A DNA stretch of 64,000 nt from Gimesia fumaroli (GCF_007754425.1 NZ_CP037452.1:434001-498000); one strand, 5' to 3'. Counted from the first letter of the stretch, positions 52,616-63,999 are shown. Notes: generated by a model not told the origin, from the letters alone. Numbers and translations are program-made.

Positions 52616-53290
52616 ATGCCTCAGATACTTATCGTCGAAGATCAAACGAATCTCCTACGGAGTATTATGCGCACATTGAGCGAATCAGGATTTGAACCAG
52701 AAGCTGCAGAAACACTAGGCGCGGCAACACAAAAAATGTCTTCAAGAATTGACCTGGTCGTGTTGGATCTAATGCTGCCCGATGGGTCCGGCCTGGAATG
52801 GTTGAAGCAACTCCGCGCTACAGGGAACAAAATCCCCGTACTGATTTTAACAGCCCGTGATTCCATTGAAGATCGTGTTTCCGGACTCGATATGGGTGCT
52901 GATGATTATCTGGTCAAACCATTTGCCCTCGATGAACTGCTGGCACGCATTCGCGCATTGCTGCGTAGGGACGCACAAGCGAACGAGAGAGAATTCTCGT
53001 TCGGCGATCTCACGGTGAATCTGGTCTCGCGCATCGTTCGTCGGGGCGACAGGTCAATTTCCTTGCAGAACCGACAGCTGGAGTTACTGGCCTATCTGAT
53101 TTCGCATGCCAATCAGATAGTGACGCGAGAGATGATCTCCCGCGACGTCTGGAAGGAATCGACGGCGACATGGACCAACGTGATCGAGGTTCAGATCAAC
53201 CAGCTGCGCAAGAAGATTGAGAAACCCGGGCAGACCGCCATTCTGCATACCGTGCGCGGCCAGGGTTATCTGCTGGGAGATCCTCCATGA
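52616..53290 (+). CDS. OmpR-family response regulator
   Basis: 225 residues from ATG 52616 (an in-frame ATG at 52574 is possible; neither has a strong ribosome site). The receiver has ILIVEDQTNLLRSI, VVLDLMLPDGSG (phosphoacceptor Asp near 51), ILTARDS and DDYLVKPFALDELLARI. The winged-helix output domain has LQNRQLELLAYLISHANQIV and VIEVQINQLRKKIE, HTVRGQGYLL. Coupled to the kinase by ATGA. Together they resemble CusRS/CzcRS, which switch on the RND pump encoded downstream when a metal or other stress is sensed in the periplasm. Confidence 0.92.
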   Translation: MPQILIVEDQTNLLRSIMRTLSESGFEPEAAETLGAATQKMSSRIDLVVLDLMLPDGSGLEWLKQLRATGNKIPVLILTARDSIEDRVSGLDMGADDYLVKPFALDELLARIRALLRRDAQANEREFSFGDLTVNLVSRIVRRGDRSISLQNRQLELLAYLISHANQIVTREMISRDVWKESTATWTNVIEVQINQLRKKIEKPGQTAILHTVRGQGYLLGDPP

Positions 53291-54714
53291 GACAGCTTTC
53301 GATTCGCTGGCGGTTAACACTCTGGTACGCATTCGCGCTGGCAGTGATGTTATGCGTGTTCTCTCTGGTACTCTGCCTGTTGGTCTGGTCTCAGGTGCTG
53401 GCACGTACGGATACCGGCTTGCGTGAAGAACTGCAGGAAATTGGTTTGGAAATCGCGCTCGCCGACAGTGCCTCTGTTTTCGCGTCGCAAGCCTCTGCTC
53501 GATTTTCCCAGCATGATTTTTATGAATTTATAGTCACCGATGAATCGGGGCGCGTCATTTTTAACAGTACAGGGCTGAAGGAACCTGTGGTCACTTTGTC
53601 TCACCCGATCACACCGCTACCAGAAGAAATACTGGAAACGCGGGAACTCAATGGCCTGGGCCCGTATCGCATTGTGAGCACAACTTTGTCTGGCTCGTTC
53701 GGCACCTTGAACGTGCAGGTGATGACCTCTCTCATTCCGCTGTATAATGATCTCCACACCCTGCATTGGGCGGTCGCTTTCCTGCTACCGGTGGCGGTTC
53801 TGCTGGCGATTGCCAGCGGTCAGTTTCTGGCGAGACGCGCACTCCGGCAGGTCCAGCAGATTGTGGACTCCACGAATGCGATCAACATTACCTGTCTGGA
53901 CCATCGGATCAATGTTTCCAATCCGGATGATGAAATCGGAAAACTGTCAGTGGCGCTGAACTCGCTGATTAGCCGGCTGGAACGTGCTGTGAATGAAATC
54001 CGTCGTTTCACAGCGGATGCTTCACATGAAATCCGCACACCGATCGCAGCACTGCGATTGGAAGCCGAGTCGGTCCTGCGTTCCTCTCGTACTCCAGAAG
54101 AATACGCTCAGACGCTGGCTGTCGTGGTTGAGGAAACAACACGTCTGGGAAAACTGGCAGATCAACTGCTTAATCTTAGTCGTCATGATGCCGGAATCGT
54201 GCCCTGCAATCATGATCCCGTTCAACTGGACGCGCTCCTGCTGGATGTGGTCGATCAACTCAGACCATTTGCAGACGATCGTGGTGTGACCTTGAACTGT
54301 GAAGTTGAAGCGGCATGCGAAGTCCTCGGCGATGATATCAGCCTCAGCCAGGTGTTTTTCAACATTCTGGATAATGCCATTAAGTACACACACTGTGACG
54401 GACAGGTGACGGCTCGCCTGAATGTCTCAGGACAAATGGCTGTCATCGAAATCCAGGATTCGGGCATCGGAATTTCTGCCGACGACTTGCCGCATCTGTT
54501 CGATCGTTTTTTTCAGGTCGATCCATCGCGTCAATATTCAGGCGGGGGAGCCGGACTGGGCCTCTCAATTGCCAAAGCTGCCGTTTTGATGCACGAAGGC
54601 ACCATTGAAATTCAAAGTCAGCCCGAACAAGGGACGACAGTGATGGTTCGTCTGCGATTATATACGAACGCTGATGAACCGAGTCCCACTCCCACAGACC
54701 AAATTATGGTGTGA
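53287..54714 (+). CDS. Sensor histidine kinase, CusS/CzcS-like
   Basis: 475 residues: TM1 (about 11-35), a periplasmic sensor domain (about 40-155), TM2 (about 160-180), HAMP (RALRQVQQIVDSTNAIN), HisKA with FTADASHEIRTPIAALRLEA (His near 246) and HATPase with FNILDNAIKYTH, DSGIGISADDLPHLFDRFF and GGAGLGLSIAKA. No His/Met-rich patch typical of CusS is obvious in the periplasmic loop, so the inducing signal is open. It starts within the regulator stop (ATGA). Confidence 0.92.
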   Translation: MRQLSIRWRLTLWYAFALAVMLCVFSLVLCLLVWSQVLARTDTGLREELQEIGLEIALADSASVFASQASARFSQHDFYEFIVTDESGRVIFNSTGLKEPVVTLSHPITPLPEEILETRELNGLGPYRIVSTTLSGSFGTLNVQVMTSLIPLYNDLHTLHWAVAFLLPVAVLLAIASGQFLARRALRQVQQIVDSTNAINITCLDHRINVSNPDDEIGKLSVALNSLISRLERAVNEIRRFTADASHEIRTPIAALRLEAESVLRSSRTPEEYAQTLAVVVEETTRLGKLADQLLNLSRHDAGIVPCNHDPVQLDALLLDVVDQLRPFADDRGVTLNCEVEAACEVLGDDISLSQVFFNILDNAIKYTHCDGQVTARLNVSGQMAVIEIQDSGIGISADDLPHLFDRFFQVDPSRQYSGGGAGLGLSIAKAAVLMHEGTIEIQSQPEQGTTVMVRLRLYTNADEPSPTPTDQIMV

Positions 54715-54766
54715 TGCTCCTCTTAAATGAACAGCCAGATCAGAGCCAATTTGAGCGAAACGAAAC

Positions 54767-56080
54767 ATGAGAAAGAAATTTGAAATGAAAATTCTAAAAC
54801 AAACGTTGGCACTTCTGGGGTTTTGTCTCATTTTAGGGCTGCTATTCATCATCTGGGATCGCGATCGTAAAGCACAACAGAAAAGTACGTCGACAAAAAC
54901 CAAACATGTAGAACACCATGCGAAGACCACTCACCCTGTGAATGAAGCGGATCTAAATATCATTCAACTCAGTCCCGAGGCAGTTAAAAGTCTGGGAGTG
55001 GAAACGCAGCCTGTGGAAATCCGCTCAATGCCTCGCACTAGGCCTTATGGCGCTGAAATGGTTTTGCCGACAGGTGCTTCGGTGATTGTTTCTGCCCCGC
55101 TCGCCGGAACACTGCGGCATCCACACGGCGATTTATTCCCACAGGTTGGCCAGCGTATTAAAAAGGATGAAACGTTACTGGAATTGTTGCCGTTGCTCTC
55201 GCCTGAGCGGTCCGTTTTAACCCCGGCTGAGCGGATTCGCTTCGCGGAAGCAAAAGCGGCGGTGGCACAATCTCAAATCGATGCAGAGGGGATACTTCAG
55301 CAGGCGAATGTGCAGAAGGAAGCGGCGCAAATCGAGTTGACGCGGGCACAGCGTCTGTTACAGGACAATGTAGGCACCCGACGTGCCGTTGACGATGCCA
55401 AAGCTAAAGTGAAACTGGCAGATAAAGTTCTGGCGGCAGCGAAGAGTCGCAAAAAACTGGTCGACAGCATTAAACTGGATGAAGATGCCGGCACGCTCAA
55501 GCCGCTCGCCATTCATTCTCCCCTGTCAGGCATCGTCCGTACCACAAACGTTCAACCGGGTCAGTTGATTGCCGCCGGGCTCCCGCTGTTTGAGGTGATG
55601 AATGATGCGGTCCTCTGGATCAAAGTTCCCGTTTATGTGGGGGAACTCGACGAAATTGATATGAAACGCCCCGCCCGCCTAACTCTGCTGGATGGTCACT
55701 TATCAAACAAAGATGTTCTGGCAAAACCGGTCTCACTTCCACCTACCGCGATGCCGCTTTCGGCTGCGGTTGACATCTATTACGAAGTTCCGAACGACAA
55801 TCATCAATTTCGCCCCGGCCAGAAAGTTTCAGCCCACCTGCCGTTGACTGGCGAGGCTAGCATGAAGACCGTGCCGTGGTCGGCACTCATCTATGATATT
55901 TATGGGGGCCAATGGGTCTACGAACAAGTGGGAGAACGCCAGTACGTTCGACGCCGTGTCGAGGTCGGCTGGGTTGATCACGGACGAGTCGCTCTCTTAC
56001 GCGGACCTGCGGTCGGTGCGCAGATAGTGACTGCCGGAGCGGCAGAACTTTCCGGAACCGAATTCGGCTTTGCGAAATAA
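54767..56080 (+). CDS. RND efflux periplasmic adaptor (CusB/CzcB-like)
   Basis: 437 residues. N-terminal signal/anchor (about 8-30), lipoyl-like halves (GTLRHPHGDLFPQVGQRIKKDETLLELL and later HSPLSGIVRTTNVQPGQLIAAG, quoted by their ends), a coiled-coil hairpin (about 150-240), a beta-barrel domain with VPVYVGELDEIDMKRPARL and a membrane-proximal end. A His-containing linker (TKHVEHHAKTTHP) follows the anchor and could bind metal. It bridges the inner-membrane pump and the TolC-type channel. ATG 54785 is an alternative start. Confidence 0.9.
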   Translation: MRKKFEMKILKQTLALLGFCLILGLLFIIWDRDRKAQQKSTSTKTKHVEHHAKTTHPVNEADLNIIQLSPEAVKSLGVETQPVEIRSMPRTRPYGAEMVLPTGASVIVSAPLAGTLRHPHGDLFPQVGQRIKKDETLLELLPLLSPERSVLTPAERIRFAEAKAAVAQSQIDAEGILQQANVQKEAAQIELTRAQRLLQDNVGTRRAVDDAKAKVKLADKVLAAAKSRKKLVDSIKLDEDAGTLKPLAIHSPLSGIVRTTNVQPGQLIAAGLPLFEVMNDAVLWIKVPVYVGELDEIDMKRPARLTLLDGHLSNKDVLAKPVSLPPTAMPLSAAVDIYYEVPNDNHQFRPGQKVSAHLPLTGEASMKTVPWSALIYDIYGGQWVYEQVGERQYVRRRVEVGWVDHGRVALLRGPAVGAQIVTAGAAELSGTEFGFAK

Positions 56081-56149
56081 CTCAGCAATCAGCAACAGAT
56101 TACAACTAAGTTAACATCAATTGACTGTTCATAACGTTGGGAGATAAAT

Positions 56150-59100
56150 ATGAGGTGGCTCGTTGAAACGGCCCTGAGGTTACGCATCGCGGTGATCGCT
56201 GCAGCGGTGTTGTTGATCGTGGGAGGGCTGCGGATGGTGCCTGAGATGCCGCTTGACGTCTTCCCCGAATTTTCTCCGCCCTATGTTGAGATACAGACCG
56301 AAGCCCCGGGGCTGTCCGCGGAAGAAGTCGAAAACCTGATTACGTTTCCGTTAGAAAACGCACTCATTGGCACGCCCGGTCTAGATACGCTACGGTCGAA
56401 GTCAGTACTTGGACTGTCCTCGATTCGAATGCTGCTTACGGAAAATGTGGATCTCTATCAGACGCGGCAACTGGTACAGGAACGTCTGGCTGTGGAAGCT
56501 CCACGTCTGCCAACAGTCGCACGCCCCCCCGTAATTCTGCAGCCGCTTTCCTCACTCAGCCGTATGATGAAAATCGGGATGTGGTCCGATTCACTCTCGC
56601 AGCAGGAACTGTCGGAATTAGCCGTCTGGACGATTCGGCCGCGTTTGATGGCAATTCCGGGTGTCGCTAATGTAGCCATCTGGGGACAGAGAGACAAACA
56701 GTTGCAGGTGATGGTGGACGTTGATCGGCTGCGGGCCCATCAGGTTACGCTGGACTCCGTCCTGCGTTCTGCCGGAGATGCGGTCGTGCTGGATGCGGGT
56801 GGTTTTGTCGACACACCAAACCAGCGTATGGCGGTACGCCAGCTTTCTCCGGTCAGCGGTCCGGAAGATTTAGCGAGAACGGTAGTTTCTTTTAACGGAG
56901 GCGCCGCGTTGCGTCTGGGTGATGTTGCCGACGTCAGGATCGGGGCGGCTCCTGCCATAGGCGATGCCGTGATCAATGACCAGCTTGGCTTACTGCTGAT
57001 CGTCGAAAAACAGCCGGGAGCCAATATTCTGGAAGTGACTCGCAAAGTCGAAGCCGCACTGGATCTGCTCAGGCCGGGACTGAAAGGGGTCAAAGCCGAT
57101 TCCACTATCTTTCGCCCCGCAACGTTCATCGAACGTTCCATTACAAATCTGACCCACGCGCTGATGATTGGATGTGTGCTGGTGGTGATCGTGTTGATCG
57201 CCTTCCTGTTTGACTGGCGAACGGCGGTGATCAGTCTAACTGCCATTCCGTTGTCGCTGATTTCTGCGGTGCTGTTGATTCACTGGTGGGGCATGACTAT
57301 CAATACGATGATTATCGCGGGCTTGGTCATCGCTTTGGGAGAAGTCGTTGACGATGCGGTAATCGACGTGGAAAACATCGTGCGCCGCCTGCGGCTCAAC
57401 CAGCTTGCCGATCGCCCGCGTTCTGCGTTTTATGTGGTTCTAGACGCCTCAATGGAAGTCCGCAGTGCGATTGTTTATGCGACGGCGATCATCGTGCTAG
57501 TCTTTTTGCCGATCTATTTTCTGGAAGGGTTGCCCGGTTCATTTTTTCGACCGTTGGCACTCGGTTATATCCTGGCCATTCTGGCGTCCCTGCTGGTGGC
57601 GATTATTGTGACGCCGGCAATGTCATTGCTGCTTTTGCCGCGCAAGAATATGAAACAGCATGAGCCTCCTCTGACGCGGTGGCTGAAGATTCCCTATCGC
57701 AACATGCTACCGTGGTTCGCGGTCCGTCCGAAGTCAGCCATCAGTATTCTGACGCTCTCTTTTGCTGCCACCTTTGTATTACTGCAAAGCCTGGGACAGG
57801 AGCTGCTCCCGAATTTTCAGGAGACCGACTTCCTGATGCATTTTGTCGAAAAGCCCGGCACCTCCATTGAAGCGATGGATCGCATTACGATCAAGGCGAG
57901 TCGCGAACTGCGGGCCATTCCTGGCGTGCGCAATTTTGGCAGTCATATCGGACGCGCTCAGGTTGCCGACGAAGTGGTCGGACCGAACTTCACGGAACTC
58001 TGGATCAGCATTGACGAAGATGTGGACTATGACAAAACCCTTGCCAAGATCCAGGCGGTCGTAGACAGTTATCCCGGCTTGTATCGTGATGTGCTGACGT
58101 ATCTAAGAGAGCGGGTTAAGGAAGTCCTGACCGGAACCAGTTCCAGTATCGTGGTGCGGATCTACGGCCCTGATCTGGATTCACTGAGAAAGCAGGCGCA
58201 TGATGTCGCGACTGTCATGGGAGAAATTGACGGCGTCAACAACCTCAAGGTCGAACCCCAGGTGCTGGTCCCTCAAGTTGACGTCCGCCTTAATCCGTTA
58301 GCAGTCGAACGATTCGGATTGACACCCGGGCAGGTCCGACGAGCGGTCACAACAATGCTGCGGGGGACAAAAGTTGGGGAAGTATTCGAAGACCAGAAGA
58401 AAATGGACGTTATGGTCTGGGGAACGGAACAGTCTCGAACGGATCTGGATGCTCTCCATGAATTGAGAATCGACTTGCCGAATGGCGGTCAAGTGCCCCT
58501 CAAAGATGTCGCAGAAATCGGCATTGTGCCCGCTCCGAATGAAGTCAAACGCGAAAGCGGTTCGCGGCGCATTGATGTCACCTGTGATGCCAAAGGCCGG
58601 GACCTCGGTTCTGTTGCGCAAGATATTGAGGCGGCTGTGAGCGGCATACCTTTTGAACGCGGTTATCATCCCGAGTTTCTCGGAGAATTCGCTACCCTGC
58701 AGGCATCACAGAACCGACTTCTTCTACTGGGAGCGGTTGCGCTAATAGGAATTCTACTGATCCTGTATATTGACTTTCAGTCTCTGCGTTTGACATTAAT
58801 GGTCTGCCTTACAATACCGTTTGCACTCATCGGCGGCGTGATTGCTGTCTCATTGACGGGGGGCGTACTCTCTCTCGGCTCGCTGGTGGGTTTCATCACC
58901 GTATTGGGCATCGCCGCCCGAAACGGTATCATGCTGGTCAGTCATTATCGGCATCTTCAGACGGAAGAAGGGATGTCGTTCGGCCTCGAACTTGTGATCC
59001 GGGGCGCCGAAGAACGCCTCGCTCCGATTTTGATGACCGTACTGACCACATCGCTGGCGCTGTTGCCTCTTGTGATTTCGGGGAACAAACCGGGACACGA

Positions 59101-59287
59101 AATCGAATATCCGCTGGCTGTCGTCATCATCGGGGGGCTCGTGACCTCGACCATATTGAATCTCTTTTTGCTGCCGCCGTTGTACCTCTTGTGGGGAAAA
59201 CAGGCAATGCTGAGCACCGAAAATACTGTTGCGGCAGAATTCAATCGGTCCCTGCTCCAATCAGATCAACCCGGACTGTCAACGTAG
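56150..59287 (+). CDS. RND efflux pump, heavy-metal (CusA/CzcA) type
   Basis: 1045 residues with the 12-helix RND plan: TM1 near 10-28, [20 protein letters not shown], two large periplasmic loops, and the TM4 motif [19 protein letters not shown] whose acidic residues relay protons. The final helices include [20 protein letters not shown]. The N-terminal DVFPEF and [11 protein letters not shown] signatures favour the heavy-metal branch. I cannot see which metal: the three-Met cluster of CusA is not obvious, and the protein could belong to a less studied subgroup. Proton-driven export from periplasm/inner membrane through the adaptor and channel. Confidence 0.92.
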   Translation: MRWLVETALRLRIAVIAAAVLLIVGGLRMVPEMPLDVFPEFSPPYVEIQTEAPGLSAEEVENLITFPLENALIGTPGLDTLRSKSVLGLSSIRMLLTENVDLYQTRQLVQERLAVEAPRLPTVARPPVILQPLSSLSRMMKIGMWSDSLSQQELSELAVWTIRPRLMAIPGVANVAIWGQRDKQLQVMVDVDRLRAHQVTLDSVLRSAGDAVVLDAGGFVDTPNQRMAVRQLSPVSGPEDLARTVVSFNGGAALRLGDVADVRIGAAPAIGDAVINDQLGLLLIVEKQPGANILEVTRKVEAALDLLRPGLKGVKADSTIFRPATFIERSITNLTHALMIGCVLVVIVLIAFLFDWRTAVISLTAIPLSLISAVLLIHWWGMTINTMIIAGLVIALGEVVDDAVIDVENIVRRLRLNQLADRPRSAFYVVLDASMEVRSAIVYATAIIVLVFLPIYFLEGLPGSFFRPLALGYILAILASLLVAIIVTPAMSLLLLPRKNMKQHEPPLTRWLKIPYRNMLPWFAVRPKSAISILTLSFAATFVLLQSLGQELLPNFQETDFLMHFVEKPGTSIEAMDRITIKASRELRAIPGVRNFGSHIGRAQVADEVVGPNFTELWISIDEDVDYDKTLAKIQAVVDSYPGLYRDVLTYLRERVKEVLTGTSSSIVVRIYGPDLDSLRKQAHDVATVMGEIDGVNNLKVEPQVLVPQVDVRLNPLAVERFGLTPGQVRRAVTTMLRGTKVGEVFEDQKKMDVMVWGTEQSRTDLDALHELRIDLPNGGQVPLKDVAEIGIVPAPNEVKRESGSRRIDVTCDAKGRDLGSVAQDIEAAVSGIPFERGYHPEFLGEFATLQASQNRLLLLGAVALIGILLILYIDFQSLRLTLMVCLTIPFALIGGVIAVSLTGGVLSLGSLVGFITVLGIAARNGIMLVSHYRHLQTEEGMSFGLELVIRGAEERLAPILMTVLTTSLALLPLVISGNKPGHEIEYPLAVVIIGGLVTSTILNLFLLPPLYLLWGKQAMLSTENTVAAEFNRSLLQSDQPGLST

Positions 59288-59474
59288 GTTTCCTAAAGTG
59301 ATTAGTAGAGTCCGGCTTTTATCATCGGGAAGATTAACTCTGACTTAAAAAGGGACTTCGTATTGAATGGAAGGTCAGGATTTTGACGAAAGGAAAGAGT
59401 AAGGCGTGAGCCTGATGTAGGGGAATCGACGGAGTGCTTCCCCACCAAAAAAATAATTACTGGATAGAAACGCC

Positions 59475-60998
59475 ATGATGGCTCGTCTTCACACTCTATT
59501 TTTGTTGCTGCTATTAGCATTCAGCGGATGCAGAACCAACGGTTCATCTCGATCTAATCTGAGCGCTATTAATGACATTTCGAGTACCCCATCTCCTGTG
59601 ATAAAAACTCAGGCAGCCAGAGTCACAGTTCCTGTTAAACGCAAATCAGATACCAACATAAAAAAAGTGTCGTTAAATTTTACGGAATCAGATAAATCCA
59701 AAACTCCTACTGAATCCCCCCATTTTGCAAGGCAGTCGCAGTCATTGTCTGTTTACGATAGCATCTCTCTGGCCTTGGAAGGGAACCCGGACCTGGTTGC
59801 CCTCCGTGAAACGGAACAAGTGGGCGTTGCCACTGTGGGAGTCGCTGAAACTTATCCATTTAACCCAATGGTACAGGTACAGGTCACTCCCAGTCAGGAA
59901 AACCGAAAGATTCCCAATAGAGGCCCTGGGACCACTTCACACTATGTACTATTGATGCAACGAATTCAGTTAGCACATCAACAACAGTACCGTGAGGACG
60001 CAGCGCATTCATCGTTAAATGGAGTGCGTTGGAATATTCATCAAGCCGAACTTCAAACGACTGCACTTACTGCACAGTTATATTTCACGGCACTTTATCA
60101 GCGAGGACTCTTGGAGATAGCAGAGGCCAGTCAGAGCAATAATGAGCGTTTGCTCGAATCGTTGATAAAGCGATTTGAGGCAGGTGATATCTCTGGTGCT
60201 GACCTTGCTACGGTTCGTATCGATACACGCTCCACAAACCAGCAATTGCGATTAGCAGAAGCAAATTATCAGACAGCACTTCGTAATCTTCGACGCCAGC
60301 TTGGACTGCCACCGGACTCTCCCGAAGAGATTGAAGGTGACCTGAGAATGATCCGATGGCTGCTTCCCACTGCGGGGAACGGGGGATCGATGACATCTGG
60401 AATGGGTCTTCAAAGTCTTGATGTTCCCAACGACAATCAAGCGTGGATTGCGAGTTGGGCCGCATCCCGGCCCGATGTGCTTGTGGCGCACGCGAATATC
60501 GATGTAGCATCAGCCAATTTAAATCTTGCTACTGCAGACCGTGTTCCCGATCTGACGATGGGACCTTATTATCAGCAAGACCCGAATGGGTTGGCACGTT
60601 TTGGACTCCGGGCAGAGCTGAACCTGCCAATTATTAATACAGGTAGACCTCTCGAAACACAGCGTATGACCGAACTAAATCAGAGGACTGCATTATGGCG
60701 CCAGACGCTTCTGAAAGCTGAGTTAGAAGCACAGGCGGCTTTCGAACGATACAAACTCGCTTTTGACGTACTCGCCAAAGAGAAAACGTACAGTATTTCA
60801 GAGTTGCCACAAGAATTGCAGAGTTTGGAGAAACAATTCCTTGCAGGAGAAGTGGATGTTGTTCGGATCATCCAGGCTCGAACCAGTATTTTACAAAATC
60901 AACGCGCTCAACTCGACCTATTCAACGAACTCGCTCAGTCAGCCGCTCTCTTAGTTGGCGCGACCGGCATGCCTTTAGACCTGCTCATGGGTCAGTGA
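59475..60998 (+). CDS. TolC-family outer-membrane efflux lipoprotein
   Basis: 507 residues. A lipoprotein signal peptide ends in LAFSGC (Cys20), then a disordered Ser/Thr/Lys-rich linker (about 21-95). Next comes the OEP repeat fold: SISLALEGNPDLVALRETEQ, RFEAGDISGADLATVRIDTR, LRRQLGLPPD, and the second half with FLAGEVDVVRIIQARTSILQ. It completes the tripartite pump with the two genes upstream. A gap of ~190 bases separates it from the pump gene, with a small GGGGAA/TTCCCC hairpin at 59420-59443. ATG 59475 or 59478. Confidence 0.9.
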   Translation: MMARLHTLFLLLLLAFSGCRTNGSSRSNLSAINDISSTPSPVIKTQAARVTVPVKRKSDTNIKKVSLNFTESDKSKTPTESPHFARQSQSLSVYDSISLALEGNPDLVALRETEQVGVATVGVAETYPFNPMVQVQVTPSQENRKIPNRGPGTTSHYVLLMQRIQLAHQQQYREDAAHSSLNGVRWNIHQAELQTTALTAQLYFTALYQRGLLEIAEASQSNNERLLESLIKRFEAGDISGADLATVRIDTRSTNQQLRLAEANYQTALRNLRRQLGLPPDSPEEIEGDLRMIRWLLPTAGNGGSMTSGMGLQSLDVPNDNQAWIASWAASRPDVLVAHANIDVASANLNLATADRVPDLTMGPYYQQDPNGLARFGLRAELNLPIINTGRPLETQRMTELNQRTALWRQTLLKAELEAQAAFERYKLAFDVLAKEKTYSISELPQELQSLEKQFLAGEVDVVRIIQARTSILQNQRAQLDLFNELAQSAALLVGATGMPLDLLMGQ

Positions 60999-61079
60999 AA
61001 TTTGCCAACTACAGTTAGAATACAGACTTCCTCCAGAATAATGGCCGCAGGATTAGTCCTAATCTCTGATGCTGGATAC

Positions 61080-62291
61080 TTACCACCGAAATTCCACAGC
61101 AATACCACTCGCACCTGGATACGATATAGGAAACACGGTCCAGTTTCGATCTGCTTTCTGTGTCGCATCGACTGCGTTGGTTGCAATCCAAGCCATCCAC
61201 CAACCTAGAAAAGCCTGTGAGGAGTAGTGGTGGTTATCATTAACTCGGGACAACGGTGCCAAAGTGGAACCGGCGTAGAAAGCCAACTTAAGAAGTGGTT
61301 TTTTAGTCATCTTTGCAGCAGCCAGAAATGGTATTGCCCCCATGAAACTGTGACCACTTACCCCGTTATTATCTTGAAACGGTTTCCATCTTGAACCGGA
61401 ACTTGTCTCTCCTGGGCGCGAGGCACCAGTTACATATTGCATGGCGAGCATCGGAGGCGTGCCAACGAGGAACGCCCGGATCGAGCGTTCGCCCCATTCC
61501 CCTGTTGTACTTGCTAGTGGAACCCTCTCAAAGAGTTTTCCCGCCACCCAGGCTGCCGCGAAAATCGGCAACGTATAGCGCCCGTTGCCCCATTCTTTTT
61601 GCGCATGCAACGTCTCAAGCCAGTCGTCAGAACTGGCGCTGTGGACACTGATCTGAAAGTGATTTTGGATTCCCTCATCAATTGACGTATTCGCCATGAT
61701 CGCTCCTACGCCAAATCCCCCTGCTAACCAGGTTAATGACTCTCTTGAGTAGTAGTTGGTATGGTCTGATTTAATTCGATCCCATAAATTCAGCCGTTCA
61801 ATAAGTTTGCCGTCGTCGAAAGTCGGGTTGTAAAAATCGGGATTATCTAGAGGATCGTTCAACAGGAAACCCTCAACAGTGACCAATGCCGGCTGTGCAT
61901 CGTTTTGTACGAATTGATCTGGCAATATCACATCCGGATGATGCAGGGGGCGATAGTGAATCCCGTCTGGTGGCATGTTTAGCCAATCCGGATAGGATGA
62001 ACCGGTACCAACGGATTTAGCAGTTCCCCACTCTGTGTCATCCATGTTGGTCGGATTAGCCACTTCTGTTGACTCTGTGACCCGCTGGTAACCCGGCTGC
62101 TCTCTTGAGTTGGTGTTTGTTAGTAAGGTATCGCTCAGGGAAGACGATTCAATTCGCGTTAGCTTTGTAGTGGTGACACAACCTGTCAACAGCAGGAGCG
62201 CGCTCATACATAGGGAAACCAGAATCTGGAATCCATGCCACCGGCTTGGTGCATCTTTTGTATACAATGTCAGCGATGAATGTGATTTCAT
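61080..62291 (-). CDS. PAP2-family phosphatase lipoprotein
   Basis: 403 residues. A lipoprotein signal peptide ends LLLTGC (Cys38). A long linker follows, then the PAP2 domain: GASRPGE in part, SGHSFMGAIPFLAAA (catalytic His in SGHSF) and SRVNDNHHYSSQAFLGWWMA (second catalytic His). The first PAP2 motif (KxxxxxxRP) is only partly visible near TGASRPG. It is likely anchored on the periplasmic side of the membrane and may remove phosphate from lipid or polyprenyl phosphates. Transcribed against the efflux genes; convergent gap of 80 bases. Confidence 0.85.
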   Translation of the reverse strand: MKSHSSLTLYTKDAPSRWHGFQILVSLCMSALLLLTGCVTTTKLTRIESSSLSDTLLTNTNSREQPGYQRVTESTEVANPTNMDDTEWGTAKSVGTGSSYPDWLNMPPDGIHYRPLHHPDVILPDQFVQNDAQPALVTVEGFLLNDPLDNPDFYNPTFDDGKLIERLNLWDRIKSDHTNYYSRESLTWLAGGFGVGAIMANTSIDEGIQNHFQISVHSASSDDWLETLHAQKEWGNGRYTLPIFAAAWVAGKLFERVPLASTTGEWGERSIRAFLVGTPPMLAMQYVTGASRPGETSSGSRWKPFQDNNGVSGHSFMGAIPFLAAAKMTKKPLLKLAFYAGSTLAPLSRVNDNHHYSSQAFLGWWMAWIATNAVDATQKADRNWTVFPISYPGASGIAVEFRW

Positions 62292-62562
62292 TAATTAACA
62301 GGTAGTAGAGAAGGATTGGTAAGAAGTGTAGTCGCGGAGTTGGATAAGTGGAGAGAGTTATGACAATCAGTACACTGAAACCGATTGAAAAGTTAGACAA
62401 ACAGATCCCGAGAGATGAGACGTGAGTGGAATAGAGTTGTCCGAAACGATCAAGACAACGATTGTCCTTTTTTTAAATCATGTTTTTTCTAATTCTGGAT
62501 ATTTAAAAGGGGCGCTCCATCAAGTTTAGAGAATCGAATCATGATTCCGAATTTTTTCAATT

Positions 62563-63999
62563 CTAATTCATTTTATCATCCCTCGCGGCTAATCTGTAAT
62601 TGGGAAACCATCGATCTGAATAATAGAGTTCAAAGGCCGCCTGAAAATAGGACGTGGCGTTATGCTGCATTTCCAGATTTGGGGCAACCTGCTGATCAAG
62701 TTGATGGCTGGCCCGATCCAGTTTGAAGCTCTCCACCGATTTTCCAAATCCGAGCACAACCATGTGATTCTTGGAATCGAGCAATGCCACATCATGATTG
62801 TGCTGCATCACTGCACGCCCTTTTTTCGGATCTTTCAGAAGTGCGTCGTATCCGAAAAAGACCGAACGATAGTCACTACCCAGCCGCCCCATGATGGTCG
62901 GTGCGATATCCAGCGAGCAGGCCAGCGTACTGCAGCGCGTTCCCTTTCCTTTTCCTTCCGGCTGAATCATCAAAACCGGAACTCGATAGGAACTCATTGG
63001 AAAAAGCTGACTACCGGAAACTCGGGCTCCATGATCACCCATTACAATGAAGATTGTATTGCGATAGAAATCGTGCGACTGTGCTTCACGAAAGAAATAA
63101 CCCAATGCCCAATCGGCGTACTTCACCGCATTTTCACGTGACTGTCCCTTCTCGGGAATTCTTCCTTCCGGGTATGTGTAAGGCCGATGGTTGGAAACGG
63201 TAAGAATGGTAGCAAAAAACGGACGTCCGGCTGAGTGCATATTGTCGAGTTCTCCCAGTGACTTGCGGAATAAGTCTTCATCACTGACACCCCAGGCATT
63301 CGCGAAGATGGGGTTCTGGAAATCTGACTGCTCAATGAACCGGTTGAAACCATTTGACTTCATGAACGATCGCACGCCATCGAACAGACCACGGCCTCCC
63401 GTCATAAACAGACGCTCGTAACCACGCTTGGCGAGAACGTTTGCGAGAGTAAAGACACGATTGGAATGGTCACGTTTAAGAATCGATTCGGTGGGTATTG
63501 GCGGCATGGAGGTGAGCACCGCCTCCAACGCACGCGCGGTTCGATTACCCGTAGCATAGAAATTGTCAAACAAAACCCCTTTGCGGGTTAGTTCATCAAA
63601 GTACGGAGTGAGTTTGCGGTTATCACCCAAAACACCGATAAAGTCAGAACCCAGACTCTCTTCCAGAATCAGGACCACATTGTAATCCTGTTGTGGTCTC
63701 CCCGTATCTACAATCCTGTCGACCGGATTATTCGATCCTTTATTCAGTTCGTCATGATCCCCTACTATCTGCTGTCTCAAACGTTGGTCAACTTCAGAAC
63801 TTTCAATTGTGACATAGTTTTCTTTGAAATCGAATCGACAGGTCCAGGCGTAGTACACAAAACTGTATAAACCATTCCACGTACATTCATTTGCAACACG
63901 GTCGCGAGAGATCTGGCGACTGTCTGCTCCAATAGTGGACCATAAGATCATAATTCCAGTGAGGCAACTTACCAAAAATCCATAACGCCGTTTCCAGGG
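62563..63999 (-). CDS. LTA-synthase/sulfatase-family phosphoglycerol transferase-like protein (5' partial)
   Basis: The frame is open to the right edge, so the N-terminal membrane domain lies outside. Visible: NVVLILEESLGSDFIGVLGD (metal-ligand Glu and start of the alkaline-phosphatase fold), FYATGNRTARALEAVLTSMP (nucleophile Thr/Ser region), ERLFMTGGRGLFDGVRSFM, TVSNHRPYTYPEGR, FIVMGDHGARVSG (metal ligands Asp-His) and the short tail. These are the LtaS/MdoB-type motifs. It should transfer a phosphoglycerol- or phosphoethanolamine-type group to a surface glycan or lipid. In a Gram-negative-like planctomycete the acceptor is unknown. Same strand as the PAP2 gene and upstream of it, so they may act together. 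Confidence 0.85.
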   Translation of the reverse strand, partial: PWKRRYGFLVSCLTGIMILWSTIGADSRQISRDRVANECTWNGLYSFVYYAWTCRFDFKENYVTIESSEVDQRLRQQIVGDHDELNKGSNNPVDRIVDTGRPQQDYNVVLILEESLGSDFIGVLGDNRKLTPYFDELTRKGVLFDNFYATGNRTARALEAVLTSMPPIPTESILKRDHSNRVFTLANVLAKRGYERLFMTGGRGLFDGVRSFMKSNGFNRFIEQSDFQNPIFANAWGVSDEDLFRKSLGELDNMHSAGRPFFATILTVSNHRPYTYPEGRIPEKGQSRENAVKYADWALGYFFREAQSHDFYRNTIFIVMGDHGARVSGSQLFPMSSYRVPVLMIQPEGKGKGTRCSTLACSLDIAPTIMGRLGSDYRSVFFGYDALLKDPKKGRAVMQHNHDVALLDSKNHMVVLGFGKSVESFKLDRASHQLDQQVAPNLEMQHNATSYFQAAFELYYSDRWFPNYRLAARDDKMN